This document shows positions 17,796-27,109 of a stretch of DNA of 64,000 nt, in pieces; within the stretch, counting starts at the first letter, position 1, and every line of letters starts with the position of its first letter. The translations under genes were made by a program, and so were the position numbers. The notes under the pieces are model-generated. The model saw only the letters and a list, made by a program, of their open reading frames with translations, was not told the origin of the DNA and ran no database searches. This DNA is from JACCXM01 sp046328335 (GTDB taxonomy: Bacteria; Chloroflexota; Chloroflexia; Thermomicrobiales; UBA6265), in NCBI GenBank assembly GCA_046328335.1, contig JAXLWU010000020.1, forward strand, positions 1-64,000, read 5' to 3'.

Positions 17796-20700
17796 TCAAT
17801 CGTGGTTATGGTGTCCCTTGCGCCCATCGCCACCGCTGGCGGCATCCGCGGCGTCGCCGGCAGCGACGCTGCCGCCATCGTCCATCCCGGGATCGGGCGC
17901 CATGGTGCTGGCATCGAAATTCCCGTTATCGACATTGCCGTTATCGGCGCTCACGGCGTCCATGCCTGAATCCGCGAAGTTCGGTTCCGGCGCGACGTTG
18001 CCCGCATCCGGTCCGCCAAAGCCAGCATCCGGATCGGGACTGGCCATGCCGTTGCCGGCATCGACGTAGCTTGGTTCCGGCGCGACGTAGTCCGGTTCCG
18101 GCGCCGCATCGATGGGTGCCGGGGCCACGTCGTTCGCAACGACACCCGGATCGTCGTAATTGGCTTGCGGTGCGCTGTATGCCGGTTCGCTCACCGGATC
18201 GGGCGCAACGTAGCCGGTATCGACGTTTCCAGTATCGACGGAGACAGGATCGGCATAGCTCGGTTCGACGGCAACCGGCTCTGGCGCGATATAGCCGGCA
18301 TCCTCTCCGGTGTCCACGTAGGTCGGTTCCTGTTCCACGTATCCCGGATCGACGTAGCCGGGATCGATGGCGGGATCCGGGGCGACGTAGCCGGCATCGA
18401 CTCCATCTGCGGGGGCGACATAGCCGGCATCGACGGTTCCGGTGTCGACAGAGCCGGAATTGACGGTGCTGGAATCGGGTGCGACCTCATTGGCACTCGG
18501 TGCACTGGCATCAGCCGCTGCCTCGCTGCCGGTGTCTACAGGCACCGCGCCGGTGCTGCCTCCTGGCGACTCGATCGTGCCCTCGCTGGATAGCGCCACA
18601 TCGTCGTCGCTTGCCTCCTGATCGCCCTCGGCGGCAAATTGCACCGCGCTATTACCCGGCGACTGCACGGAGTTGGCGTCCGTGGGCGCGAGTTCGACCG
18701 CAGGTTCACCGTTGACCGTGAGGGGCGGTTGCTCACTCGTGGCGAGCGGCTCGACCTTGCTGGACGGTACGTCAGTGGCGGCGCCGCTGTCGATCGCCTG
18801 CGCTTCGGCATCGGACCGACTGGCCGGGGCGGATTCGCTCGGCATCAGCTGCGCGCCCGCGCGATCGTGGTAGCCCTGATCGTAATTGCCATGGTCGCGG
18901 TCGTCGTGGTCGTACCAGTGGTCATCGTGGTTGCGGTCGGGCGGCACGAACCAGAGACCGCTGGTAATGATGACGACGGGATTACTGACGATGGCGATAT
19001 TCCCGCCAGAGCGGGCAGTGACAAGATTGCCGACGCCGATGGTTCTTGGCCAGCCCCAGACGCCCGGGCCGAAGCGATTCGGCTCGCGCCACTGGCCGTT
19101 GTTCAAGCCGTGATTCCAGAACCAGCCATCGTTGGTGATGTAACCAGACCAATGCCAGAGACCGCTGCTGATGAAGACCGGATTGCTGGCGATTGCAACG
19201 TTGCCGTTGCCGGTTCCGGCAACGGTGATGTTGCCGATATTGATGACATCTGATTGGAACCAGTCATCGTTGCCATGATGGTTCGGCCAACTCCAGAGCC
19301 CGTTGCCGATGAAAACGGGGTTGCTCGCGATCGCGACGTTGCCCTGGCCATCGCCGGAACCGGTGATCGTGACATTGCCGATATTGAACCGGTTGGGCCA
19401 CAACCAATTTCCGTTGTCGAAGCGATTGCGCGGGGCCCAGTCGTCGCCATGGTTGCGATCTGGCCACGCCCAGACGCCATTACTGATGAAGATGGGGTTG
19501 CTGGCGATCGCGACGTTGCCGGAGCCGGCTCCGGCGACAGTCACGTTGCCAGTGCTAATGGTGTCCGGCAGAAATCGGACGCCCTGATCGATGTAGCGGT
19601 CTTGCCAGATCCAGTCGTCTCGGTTGAACCGGTTCGGCCAGGTCCACCGCCAGCTGACAAAGGAGACAGGGTTGCTGGCGATGGCGACATTGCCCGTGCT
19701 CGGGCGGGTGGGAGCAACATACCAAAGACCGGCCCTGTCGCGGTCACGCTGGACAACCGGGGCGTTGACACGACTGTATTCAGGAGATGGGGCCCATACA
19801 CCGTTGTCCGATCGCACCGGATTGGCGGCGACGGTATTGCCGCGGGTGCGGGCGGGGGGCGCCGCGCGGCGAACGTTACCGCTGCTGTCGAGATCCACGC
19901 TGGCGACGCGGACGACGGTGCCGCCTCGCGGCGCAATCGGCTCGCAGCCAATGCCATCACGATCGGCGTCCAGTCCGCGCGGATCAGGCGCGAGGACGGT
20001 GAAGTTACGCTGGTTGGTGATCGAGCATGGCGCGGCGAGTGGCCGTCCCGGCGCGATGCACGTTCGTTTATCCGGATAGGCCGGATCGCAGCCGATCCGG
20101 TCCGGTCCGGCGTCAACCGCGAGCGCCTCTCTGGCTAGTCTGGCGGCCACCGATGCCGGAACGTTGACAAAGAGCACGGCGGCATTCGCCGTCGCCGAGT
20201 TGATTTGCACCGGGTTGGCGTATGCCACCCCATTGACCTTCTGCGTCAGGGGTTCGTACCCGGCTGGCAGCGACTGCGGATCTTCCTTGACCGCGACCGC
20301 GGCGCCCAGCCGGACCGGCACCGCCAGCGCGCCATCCGCGTCGGTGGTGAACGGACTGCCGGCAAGCGGCTGCTCGTTCTCGGTGACGGCGACACGCACC
20401 CCCTCCGCTGGCGCGCACCCACCCGGCGGCGTTCCGCTATTGAAGAACGACGTCAGCGTCTCCGCATCTGGCGCGTCGGCGCACTGCAGCGCCACTACCG
20501 CCAGATCGGTCGGCTCGCTCTCTCCAGTGACCGGGACATCCTGAGCCAGCGTGGAGGCGACGGAGCGAGGCACATTGACGAAGAGCACGGCCGCTCCGGC
20601 GGCGGCCGAATCGATCTGGACCGGGTTGGCGTAGGGGACGCCGTTGGCGACTTGAGTGAGCGGTTCATATCCGGCCGGTATCGACTTCGGGTCTTCCTGT

Positions 20701-21065
20701 ACCTCGACCGCCGAACCCGGATTGACGGGAAGCACCACGATACCGGCGACGTCGGTCGTGAATGGGCTGTCAGGGAGGGGAGCGTCATTCTCACTGACGG
20801 AGATCGTCACGCCCGTCGCCGCGGAGCACCGGCTCGGCGCCGTCCCGGTGGTAAAGAACGAGGTCAGCGCTTCAGTCGCCGGCGCCTCGGCGCAGTTCAG
20901 CACCGCAATGGCCAAATCGGTCGTCTCGCTGGGGATAATGGTGGAAATGTCCTGCGCCAGCGCCGTGGTGCTGGATACTGTGAACCGGAGCGGTAGGGGG
21001 GCGAGCGAGACCGTCGCCACCAGGGACAGTACGGCCGCCCAGGCGAGTGCGCGCTGCCTGATCAT
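17796..21065 (-). CDS. Large secreted modular repeat protein (1,089 aa)
   Basis: I do not recognise this as a named family. It starts with a signal peptide (1-38, cleaved after ALAQ). Residues 45-170 and 184-310 are two copies of a SpaA-like module with paired cysteines, ENDAPL/ENEQPL and the near-identical AGYEPLTQ..NGV.YANPVQI. Residues 320-376 look like an excalibur-type calcium site (DADRDGIGCE). Residues 408-735 carry five or six copies of a unit starting GNVAIASNPVFI.NGLW.WPN, separated by GN(V/I)T(V/I) strands and rich in Trp, Asn and Asp. Residues 736-870 are acidic linker. Residues 871-1060 repeat GYVAPDP-type Tyr-Val-Pro-Asp motifs, and the end is GRKGHHNHD. Start 21065 has AAGGAG. 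Probably a cell-surface or matrix protein. Confidence 0.85.
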   Translation of the reverse strand: MIRQRALAWAAVLSLVATVSLAPLPLRFTVSSTTALAQDISTIIPSETTDLAIAVLNCAEAPATEALTSFFTTGTAPSRCSAATGVTISVSENDAPLPDSPFTTDVAGIVVLPVNPGSAVEVQEDPKSIPAGYEPLTQVANGVPYANPVQIDSAAAGAAVLFVNVPRSVASTLAQDVPVTGESEPTDLAVVALQCADAPDAETLTSFFNSGTPPGGCAPAEGVRVAVTENEQPLAGSPFTTDADGALAVPVRLGAAVAVKEDPQSLPAGYEPLTQKVNGVAYANPVQINSATANAAVLFVNVPASVAARLAREALAVDAGPDRIGCDPAYPDKRTCIAPGRPLAAPCSITNQRNFTVLAPDPRGLDADRDGIGCEPIAPRGGTVVRVASVDLDSSGNVRRAAPPARTRGNTVAANPVRSDNGVWAPSPEYSRVNAPVVQRDRDRAGLWYVAPTRPSTGNVAIASNPVSFVSWRWTWPNRFNRDDWIWQDRYIDQGVRFLPDTISTGNVTVAGAGSGNVAIASNPIFISNGVWAWPDRNHGDDWAPRNRFDNGNWLWPNRFNIGNVTITGSGDGQGNVAIASNPVFIGNGLWSWPNHHGNDDWFQSDVINIGNITVAGTGNGNVAIASNPVFISSGLWHWSGYITNDGWFWNHGLNNGQWREPNRFGPGVWGWPRTIGVGNLVTARSGGNIAIVSNPVVIITSGLWFVPPDRNHDDHWYDHDDRDHGNYDQGYHDRAGAQLMPSESAPASRSDAEAQAIDSGAATDVPSSKVEPLATSEQPPLTVNGEPAVELAPTDANSVQSPGNSAVQFAAEGDQEASDDDVALSSEGTIESPGGSTGAVPVDTGSEAAADASAPSANEVAPDSSTVNSGSVDTGTVDAGYVAPADGVDAGYVAPDPAIDPGYVDPGYVEQEPTYVDTGEDAGYIAPEPVAVEPSYADPVSVDTGNVDTGYVAPDPVSEPAYSAPQANYDDPGVVANDVAPAPIDAAPEPDYVAPEPSYVDAGNGMASPDPDAGFGGPDAGNVAPEPNFADSGMDAVSADNGNVDNGNFDASTMAPDPGMDDGGSVAAGDAADAASGGDGRKGHHNHD

Positions 21066-21189
21066 GCAAACTCCTTGAGCGGGTGATGGTGCGGTCCGCC
21101 GAGCGCGAGTGCTCGACCGGGTCGGGCTCCGAGGCTCACCCCTGTGGCGCGATCATATGCCGGCGTCGACGCCAGCGCAGTTAAGTGCT

Positions 21190-21918
21190 TTACACCTCGT
21201 GCCAGGGAGCCTCGGCGCGCAGACCGGGCACCAGTGCCGCCAGGGCACGCCGATCGAGGAGGGTGACAATGTGCTGCCCATCGACGGTCAGGACGTTGTT
21301 GTGCTTCCAGGTGACCAGGATCTGATTGACGCGCACCCGGGAGGCGCCCACCAGCGCTGCCAGGTCCGCTTGGGTCAGGCGAAAAGGAATCCGGCGACCG
21401 TCGTTTGCCGTGGTCTCACCGTACTCCTCGCCCAGCGCGAGGAGTTGATCGGCCAGGCGGCCTTCGATGTCCAGCGTTGCCAGGGCGACGACGTGCGCAT
21501 TGGAGAGTCGCAGCCGCCGGGAATGGATGCCGGCCAGGTTGAACGCCATCGTTGGCATCGACCGCAGGCAGTCCCAGAAGTCGGCGTTCGTGAGCCAGGC
21601 CACTCTGGTCTGCTCCATCGCCACGACCGTCGCCGAGCGGCCACAACGATCGATCAGGCTCATCTCTCCCGCAATCTCGCCCGCGCGCAGAATGGCAAGG
21701 ATGACCGCGGTTCCGTCCGGGTGGTGAACCTGGACCTTGACGGTGCCGTCGAGGACGATATAGGCGGCTTCCCCTGGCTCCTCCACGGTGACGATCTGGG
21801 CGCCGGCGAGGAAGGTGCTGACCCCCAGCAGTTCATGCAGCTGGCGTTGCTCGGCCGGTTTCAGTCCGCGGAACAAGGGGATCGTCTCGAAGTCGACGGC
21901 ATCGAGGAGTGATGACAC
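21190..21918 (-). CDS. Crp/Fnr family transcriptional regulator
   Basis: A 242 aa regulator. The cyclic-nucleotide-binding-fold domain (about 10-135) shows IPLFRGLKPAEQRQLHELLG, PGEAAYIVLDGTVKVQVHHP and AGEIAGEMSLIDRCGRSATV, the last resembling the phosphate-binding cassette. No N-terminal cysteine cluster for an Fnr-type iron-sulfur centre is seen. The Crp-type winged helix follows (RIPFRLTQADLAALVGASRV, then VNQILVTWKHNNVLTVDG). The frame is open to 22143, but GTG 21918 has AGGAG seven bases before it and matches the family N-terminus. It lies upstream, on the same strand, of the 1,089 aa protein and might control it. Confidence 0.9.
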   Translation of the reverse strand: MSSLLDAVDFETIPLFRGLKPAEQRQLHELLGVSTFLAGAQIVTVEEPGEAAYIVLDGTVKVQVHHPDGTAVILAILRAGEIAGEMSLIDRCGRSATVVAMEQTRVAWLTNADFWDCLRSMPTMAFNLAGIHSRRLRLSNAHVVALATLDIEGRLADQLLALGEEYGETTANDGRRIPFRLTQADLAALVGASRVRVNQILVTWKHNNVLTVDGQHIVTLLDRRALAALVPGLRAEAPWHEV

Positions 21919-22158
21919 GCCGGTTCTCCTGCGGATGGCGATCGGGATGCCGCGGATCGGGGATTGGTGCTCGGCGGGGCGCTCGTCACCCGAGCATAGC
22001 ATTACCTTGCCTGGAGCGAGCGGGGATTGGCCGCGGAGCCGGACGCGGAACTGGTGCGGCGGCAGTTGGCATGCGAAGGCACCCCGGCCCGAGCCGCGTT
22101 CGTCGGCGCTCGCCGCTCTCATCCGGTGCGATCCCTGATCCACGCCACGCGATGTCGA

Positions 22159-23016
22159 TCAGCCGAGGAAGAACCGCTCCAGTGCCGTCGCTGTTTCGTC
22201 CGGCGCTTCTTCCGGGAGATAGTGCCCACAGTCGAGCGCATGGCCCTGTACGTCATCCGCCCAGTCCCGCCAGATCGCCAGCACGTCGTACCAGGCAGGA
22301 AGAGCGCCGCGGCTCCCCCAAAGCGCCAGCAGCGGACAGGTGATGCGCCGCGTGCCTCGATCGACCTCGTCGAGCGCGAAGTCGTAGGTAGCCCCGGCCC
22401 GATAGTCCTCGCAGTGGGCGTGGATCGTGGCGGGATTCTCGACCGCGCGCAAATAGGCTGCCAGGGCCTCGGGATGGAACAGTGTTCGGTTGTTCGGAAA
22501 GTAATAGGCGTCCGGATTGCTGCCGATTACCCGTTCCGGAAACGGCGCTGGCTGGGGGAGAAAGAACCAATGCCAGTAGCCGAGACCGAAACTCATGTCG
22601 GCGCGGCGGTAGACCTCGCCGGTCGGCACGATATCGAGCACCGCCAGGCGCGTAACCAGGTCGGGATGATCGAGCGCCAGCCGGTACCCGACGCGCCCGC
22701 CGCGATCATGCCCAGCCACGAAGAAGCGGTCGAAGCCGAGATGACGCATGACCGCGATCTGATCGCGCCCCATGGCTCGCTTCGAGTAGGGCTCGTGATC
22801 GGGTGTGGTCGGCGGTTTGGAACTCTCGCCGTAGCCACGCAGGTCGACTGCGACCACGGTAAATGACTCCGCCAGGCGCGGCGCGATCAGGTGCCACATC
22901 ACGTGCGTCTGCGGATACCCATGCAGGAGCAGGAGCGGTGGCCCGCTGCCGCCGTGGCGGACCCGGATCGAGGCCTCGCCGGTATCGATCATCGTCTCGG
23001 TGAAGCCCTCGAACAT
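22159..23016 (-). CDS. Alpha/beta hydrolase, haloacetate dehalogenase-like
   Basis: A 285 aa hydrolase in the fluoroacetate dehalogenase (DehH1) group, which replaces a carbon-bound halogen using an aspartate nucleophile. Present are LLLLHGYPQTHVMWH (oxyanion region), VVAVDLRGYGESSKP, the group-specific PYSKRAMGRDQ, and FVAGHDRGGRVGYR with the nucleophile Asp104. The catalytic His is His265 in ALDCGHYLPEEAP. ATG 23016 has GGGAG seven bases upstream; an earlier in-frame start at 23043 is possible. The Asp nucleophile and YSKR motif make dehalogenase or epoxide hydrolase chemistry likelier than esterase, but the substrate is unproven. Confidence 0.87.
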   Translation of the reverse strand: MFEGFTETMIDTGEASIRVRHGGSGPPLLLLHGYPQTHVMWHLIAPRLAESFTVVAVDLRGYGESSKPPTTPDHEPYSKRAMGRDQIAVMRHLGFDRFFVAGHDRGGRVGYRLALDHPDLVTRLAVLDIVPTGEVYRRADMSFGLGYWHWFFLPQPAPFPERVIGSNPDAYYFPNNRTLFHPEALAAYLRAVENPATIHAHCEDYRAGATYDFALDEVDRGTRRITCPLLALWGSRGALPAWYDVLAIWRDWADDVQGHALDCGHYLPEEAPDETATALERFFLG

Positions 23017-23186
23017 GCGGTTCTCCCGAGTGGAATGATTCAACGCGAATCTGAATTTCGCAATGGAACCACAGGGATGTCCGCGTATTGGTGCCGGCTT
23101 CCACCACTTCCCTCAATCAATCTCGGGACTTCTGGTCCTCATTTCTCGGGGACACGCAGATCCGGTAACGGCGCGAATATTCGAGT

Positions 23187-23275
23187 GTCATGCTGAGCCC
23201 TCCGGCGAAGCATCTCGGTAAATGGCCATATCGCGGTCTCTGTCGGCGACATGCTTCCTTGCGTAAGCATGACAC
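23187..23275. repeat. Dispersed palindrome, copy B (GTCATGCTGA subfamily)
   Basis: The left arm reads GTCATGCTGAGCCCTCCGGC then GAAGCATCTCGG; the right arm reads GTCGGCGACATGCTTCC then GTAAGCATGACAC. It lies in the 400 bp spacer 23017-23416, which is otherwise empty, on the left side of the GIY-YIG gene. Confidence 0.85.
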
Positions 23276-23416
23276 TCCGTATCGCGGTGACCTCGAATTC
23301 TCAATGTCGCTGAGTTCAATCGCCTGATCCCACTTGCATGACCATTCGATCCTCGTCTCGAGATTAGTAGCCGATGAGGTGGCGACAGACACTCTTTCCT
23401 TCTCGCGCATGTAGAT

Positions 23417-23728
23417 TCAGGACTCATCCAACGCTTTCCCAAACCATTCCAATCCCAGGTCTCGCCACTCGGGATTGTGCTCAGAAACGAGCGCGACCTT
23501 TCGGGCTCTCGTCCAACCCTTTAGCTGCTTTTCGCGAGCTATGGCATCCAGAACTTCCCCGAAGGCCTCGGCATGAATAAGAGTGTCAATGCGATAGCGT
23601 GAGGTAAAGCTGCCCATTGCACCGGTTCGGTGTTGGAAAACGCGGCGCGGAAGGTCGCTCGTCATGCCAATGGACAGCGTTCCCGAACGATTGGTCATGA
23701 TGTAAACCCAATACGTGCGGTCTCCCAT
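23417..23728 (-). CDS. Small GIY-YIG nuclease-like protein
   Basis: A 103 aa single-domain GIY-YIG protein of the UPF0213/YhbQ type. The N-terminus YWVYIMTNRSGTLSIGMTSD is the GIY...YIG variant (VYI and SIG), followed by DLPRRVFQHRTG with the conserved Arg and by the FEVLD-like EAFGEVLDAIAREKQLKGW, which contains the metal-binding Glu and KQLKGW motif. Such proteins can nick or cut DNA, but many have no known role. This one lies by itself between two copies (B and C) of the dispersed palindrome, within 250 bp on each side. Confidence 0.88.
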   Translation of the reverse strand: MGDRTYWVYIMTNRSGTLSIGMTSDLPRRVFQHRTGAMGSFTSRYRIDTLIHAEAFGEVLDAIAREKQLKGWTRARKVALVSEHNPEWRDLGLEWFGKALDES

Positions 23729-23893
23729 GATTCACCTAGTGACACCATTGATGTTGGGCAAAATCGCCAGTGTATTCCGGTGACATCCTCGCAGCGTGTT
23801 TCACGACAAGCAATCCACCGTTGATGGGAGACACGGGACGAGGCGACGTTCAAGAGCGAGATGCCTCGCCTGTAGGTACAGTAGATCCTCATG

Positions 23894-23987
23894 GTCATGC
23901 GCCATCCTGAGGAACGAAGCATCTCGGCGCCGCGCACCCGATCCTCTAAGGTCGCCGAGATGCTTCGCCTGCGGGCTCAGCATGACA
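23894..23987. repeat. Dispersed palindrome, copy C (GTCATGCTGA subfamily)
   Basis: The left arm has GTCATGCGCCATCCTGAGGA, then ACGAAGCATCTCGGCG; the right arm has GTCGCCGAGATGCTTCGCCT, then GCGGGCTCAGCATGACAC. The inner 15-base arms match almost perfectly those of copy A. The surrounding 555 bp spacer (23729-24283) otherwise shows only the promoter-like site noted for the first MFS gene. Confidence 0.9.
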
Positions 23988-24237
23988 CTCGAAATTTGGC
24001 AGCAATATCTCACGATGTTTTCCTGAGTCGCGCCAGCGGAATGAGGATTACCGATCCCACATTGTCTACCAGTGGTCTCCCCTTCATTTCAACATCTCCG
24101 GCATGGGTTAGGAGAGATAGCGATCCTGGCGAGAGATCCCATCGATTGGTTCCGTTCGGTCCGACCTGACATCAATGAGTGAGGCAAGATCGCGGAGCAG
24201 TGCAGGGCGTCACGCTGTCGAGTCCTGTCATGATGCG

Positions 24238-24246
24238 TGTTAGGAT
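24238..24246 (+). promoter_or_regulatory. Candidate extended -10 promoter element (first MFS gene)
   Basis: TGTTAGGAT lies 38 bases before the ATG of the first MFS gene. The identical 9-mer, with GC.TGTTAGGATG context, lies 42 bases before the start of the paralogous MFS gene at 27110. A TGn-TAGGAT pattern fits an extended -10 box; no good -35 box is visible. Confidence 0.35.
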
Positions 24247-24283
24247 GGCAGAGAGATGAGCCGTCGCGAAGAAATGACGTGAA

Positions 24284-25702
24284 ATGACCACCGCGGAGTC
24301 TGTATCAGCGAGCGACGATGTTCAGCCTCCGGAGGCAGCGCTGCGCAAGCAGGTGCTGAACAATCCGCATGTCCGCGCGCTGATCTTCTCCCGCCTGGCG
24401 ACGGCTCTCGGCATCTCGACCCTCTCCTATGGCGCCATGGTCTTTCTCGCCACCGTCGGCGCGACCCAACTGACCATCTCGCTCGTCGGCAGCACCCGCT
24501 ACCTCGCCGCGCTCATCTTCGGCATCAGCGGCGGAATGATGGCCAATGCGATGTCCAAGCGGGGCGCGATGGTTACCGCCTATGCCCTGCAAGCGGCCGC
24601 CTGCTTCGTGATTCCGACGATCTGGGGCACCGGGATCGCCAGTCTCGTCCTGCTCGTCTTCGTCGTCGCCTCGCTCGGGCAGATCGCCATTCCCGCGCTG
24701 AAGGCGGCGACCGCGCTCGTCAGTAGTAGCGCTCAGGTGGCGATCGTGGCCGCGGTCATTTCCGTGGCCGGGGGCATCGGCGCCGCCCTGGGTTCGGGCA
24801 TTCTCGCGCCGCTCCTGATCAACATCGCGGATATGCGGACGCTCCTCTATGTTTCGGGCGTCATTCTCGCGTTTGGCGCGGTGCGGGCGCTCAAGGTGCC
24901 GCAGGAGGACGATTCCGCGACGCTGCGCCAGGCGATGCGAGGCGTCGAATGGCGCAGCACGGTGCCGACCCTGCAGCGCACCGCGCACTGGCTGAACGAA
25001 AACCGCAAGGTCGCAGCGATGATCCTCGTCGGGTCGATGGTGCTCGCGCTCTTCGATGGCATGAATACGCTGATGCCGGTCTACATGCGCGATGTGCTCG
25101 GCACGAACCCGACGAACACCGTCTATGTCCTCGCTCCGGGCGGCATCGGTTTCCTCGCTGGCTCCGCGCTCGGGCCCTGGTTGATGGACCGCCGCGGCGA
25201 GCGGGCGCTGGGCGTCATGGCCCTGATGGCGCTCAGTCTCGGCTTCATTCTTTTCGGGCTGATCGATGTGGTCTGGCCGATTCTCGCGCCGTTCAGTCCG
25301 CTCCGGCTCCTGACGCTGTTCGGCGTCGAGATCAGTCCCCAGATTCAGGCCGCCGGGCTGATTTCGGTTCTCACCGCGCTCGGCTCGACGAGTGCGCTGG
25401 CGGCGGTACAGACCTACATCAACCGCTACGTGATGCTCGCCCGCCAGGCCAGCACCTTTGGCATGCAGGAAGTGCTCGACAATGCATTGACCCTGACCTC
25501 GGTGCTCGCGCTTGGCGCGTTGGTCACGTTGCTCGGCTCGCGGCTGGTCTTTATCGTCGCGCCGCCGCTGATCGTGGCTGTCGTGATCCTGCTGGTGCGG
25601 ACCAGTTTCCGGGTGACGGATCAGGATCCCCCCGCGGCACGCGCCATCCTGCGCGTGCTGCTCGATCCCAAACCGGACGGAGAGGCGCCTGCAAACCAGT
25701 AG
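24284..25702 (+). CDS. MFS transporter, first of two paralogues
   Basis: A 472 aa major facilitator protein with 12 predicted helices, probably an exporter driven by ion gradients. Helix 1 starts at ALIFSRLATALGISTLSYGA. The loop between helices 2 and 3 is ISGGMMANAMSKRGAMV, the place of the family's G-x-x-x-D/N-R-x-G-R signature. Later segments include LMPVYMRDVLGTNPTNTVYV and TYINRYVMLARQASTFGMQE. The protein at 27110-28549 is clearly paralogous along its full length, sharing these motifs with small changes. Substrate unknown. Confidence 0.85.
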   Translation: MTTAESVSASDDVQPPEAALRKQVLNNPHVRALIFSRLATALGISTLSYGAMVFLATVGATQLTISLVGSTRYLAALIFGISGGMMANAMSKRGAMVTAYALQAAACFVIPTIWGTGIASLVLLVFVVASLGQIAIPALKAATALVSSSAQVAIVAAVISVAGGIGAALGSGILAPLLINIADMRTLLYVSGVILAFGAVRALKVPQEDDSATLRQAMRGVEWRSTVPTLQRTAHWLNENRKVAAMILVGSMVLALFDGMNTLMPVYMRDVLGTNPTNTVYVLAPGGIGFLAGSALGPWLMDRRGERALGVMALMALSLGFILFGLIDVVWPILAPFSPLRLLTLFGVEISPQIQAAGLISVLTALGSTSALAAVQTYINRYVMLARQASTFGMQEVLDNALTLTSVLALGALVTLLGSRLVFIVAPPLIVAVVILLVRTSFRVTDQDPPAARAILRVLLDPKPDGEAPANQ

Positions 25703-25924
25703 CGGCAACCAGCAATTCGCCGGATTGTAACGGCGGCGTTGGTCCGTTGTCGGATGGCATCGCACTAGCCAGAATCGTCTGTTTCGGTTCACAGACAGCG
25801 TCGCAAGCGTGCCGAACGGGTCTGTTCCCCGATCGACCACCCTCGACGCTCACCTCCTGGTAGTGCCGGATAGCCTGACGCTTCGGACCACGTTGGCCTT
25901 ATTTGCCGTGAGAGGTTTCACGTC

Positions 25925-26932
25925 ATGAACTCCGACCACCCCGCCCCTCGCGGGACGGAATCCAGCGCCCCGGTCCGTACCCGCTCGCTGTCGCCGCCGC
26001 GGCGGGCGGCGTTCATTGCGTTGTTGGCGATCGCGCTTGCGGCGCTATTCGTCACCACCTACACCCTCGCCCTCGGCAATCCGGTGCCGCACGGCATCCC
26101 TATCGCCGTCGTGGGCGATCCCGCCTCGCGGGAGGCGCTGGTGCAGCGCGTGACCCAGGTGGCGGGCGGACCGAACTTTCGCGCGTACGACTCCCTCCCC
26201 GCCGCGCTGGATGCGGTCGATTGGCAGGCGGTCTACGCGGCGCTCGATCTCACGGCGAACCCGCCTACGCTCTATGTGGCGAGTGCCGCGGGCGCTTCGG
26301 TGGCGCGGACTCTGCAGCGTCTGGCCACGCTCGATCCAGACGTGTCCATCGTCGACACCCACCCCCTCGGTGGCAACGATCCGAATGGACTCGATATCTT
26401 CTACCTGATGCTCGGCGCCACCATTCTCGGATTCGTGACCATCTTTCAGGTTCGAGCCAACGCCAAACCGCTTTCCTTGCGCCAATGGACCATATTCGTG
26501 CTGGCGCTCGCGATTGGCGGAACGCTGATCCTCACCCTTGTCGCGGGGCCACTGCTGCGCCGGCTGGAACTTCCCGTGCCTGAGGTCTGGGCCATTCTCA
26601 CCCTGCAACTGGTGGCGGCGGCTTCGTTTGCGTCGCTGATGTCGGTGCTGATTGGCCCGTGGGCCATCGTCCCCACCTGGGGCTTCTTCGTCATTCTCGG
26701 CAACAGTTCGAGCGGAGGCGCGGTGGCTCCGCCGTTGCTCCCCGAACCCATCGCGTTCGTCTCCCAGTGGCTGCCGTCCGGAGCCACCGTGACGGCGCTA
26801 CGGAACGCGGTCTACTTCCCCGATCACCAACACTGGCAGCCGATCGCCGTCCTCGCCACGTGGGCGATAGTGCTCTTTTTCGCCATGCTGGCCGTCTCCT
26901 GGCGGCGCGGCGCGAGCCCGGGGATGCCGTAG
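25925..26932 (+). CDS. DUF3533/YhgE-like membrane protein
   Basis: A 335 aa membrane protein. One helix near 30-50 (AAFIALLAIALAALFVTTYT) is followed by an outside domain of about 120 residues (PIAVVGDPASREALVQRVTQ through YVASAAGASVARTL) and then five or six helices (for example GLDIFYLMLGATILGFVTIF). This arrangement matches DUF3533/YhgE and ABC-2 permease-type proteins. No ATPase lies beside it, so it may work with a separate ATPase or without one. It lies between the two paralogous MFS genes on the same strand, so a joint export or resistance role is plausible but unproven. Confidence 0.75.
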   Translation: MNSDHPAPRGTESSAPVRTRSLSPPRRAAFIALLAIALAALFVTTYTLALGNPVPHGIPIAVVGDPASREALVQRVTQVAGGPNFRAYDSLPAALDAVDWQAVYAALDLTANPPTLYVASAAGASVARTLQRLATLDPDVSIVDTHPLGGNDPNGLDIFYLMLGATILGFVTIFQVRANAKPLSLRQWTIFVLALAIGGTLILTLVAGPLLRRLELPVPEVWAILTLQLVAAASFASLMSVLIGPWAIVPTWGFFVILGNSSSGGAVAPPLLPEPIAFVSQWLPSGATVTALRNAVYFPDHQHWQPIAVLATWAIVLFFAMLAVSWRRGASPGMP

Positions 26933-27059
26933 GCGGACGCGTTCCCAGGCTGCAGAGTAGTCTGAATCCCCGTTCGCGATGTGTCCTCGTCCACCGTCAA
27001 CAGGCGCCGACTCGGCGTGCACCGCGGTCCCGGTTCGTCTTCAGTTGACTGCTCTCGCA

Positions 27060-27068
27060 TGTTAGGAT
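27060..27068 (+). promoter_or_regulatory. Candidate extended -10 promoter element (second MFS gene)
   Basis: A second TGTTAGGAT, 42 bases before the start codon of the paralogous MFS gene. A TTGACT lies only 12 bases upstream, too close for a standard -35 box. Confidence 0.35.
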
Positions 27069-27109
27069 GCGCCGACGCACTGTCGCCCTCGCAACGTTGC
27101 AGGCGCGCA

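Noticed and set aside
24305..25840. A 511-codon minus-strand frame opposite the first MFS gene
   Set aside because: Charged, repetitive antisense translation with no hydrophobic helices; the plus-strand frame is a clear transporter.
27045..27068. TTGACT ... TAGGAT as a standard sigma-70 promoter for the second MFS gene
   Set aside because: The spacer is only 12 bases, too short for a normal -35/-10 pair; only an extended -10 reading is kept, at low confidence.
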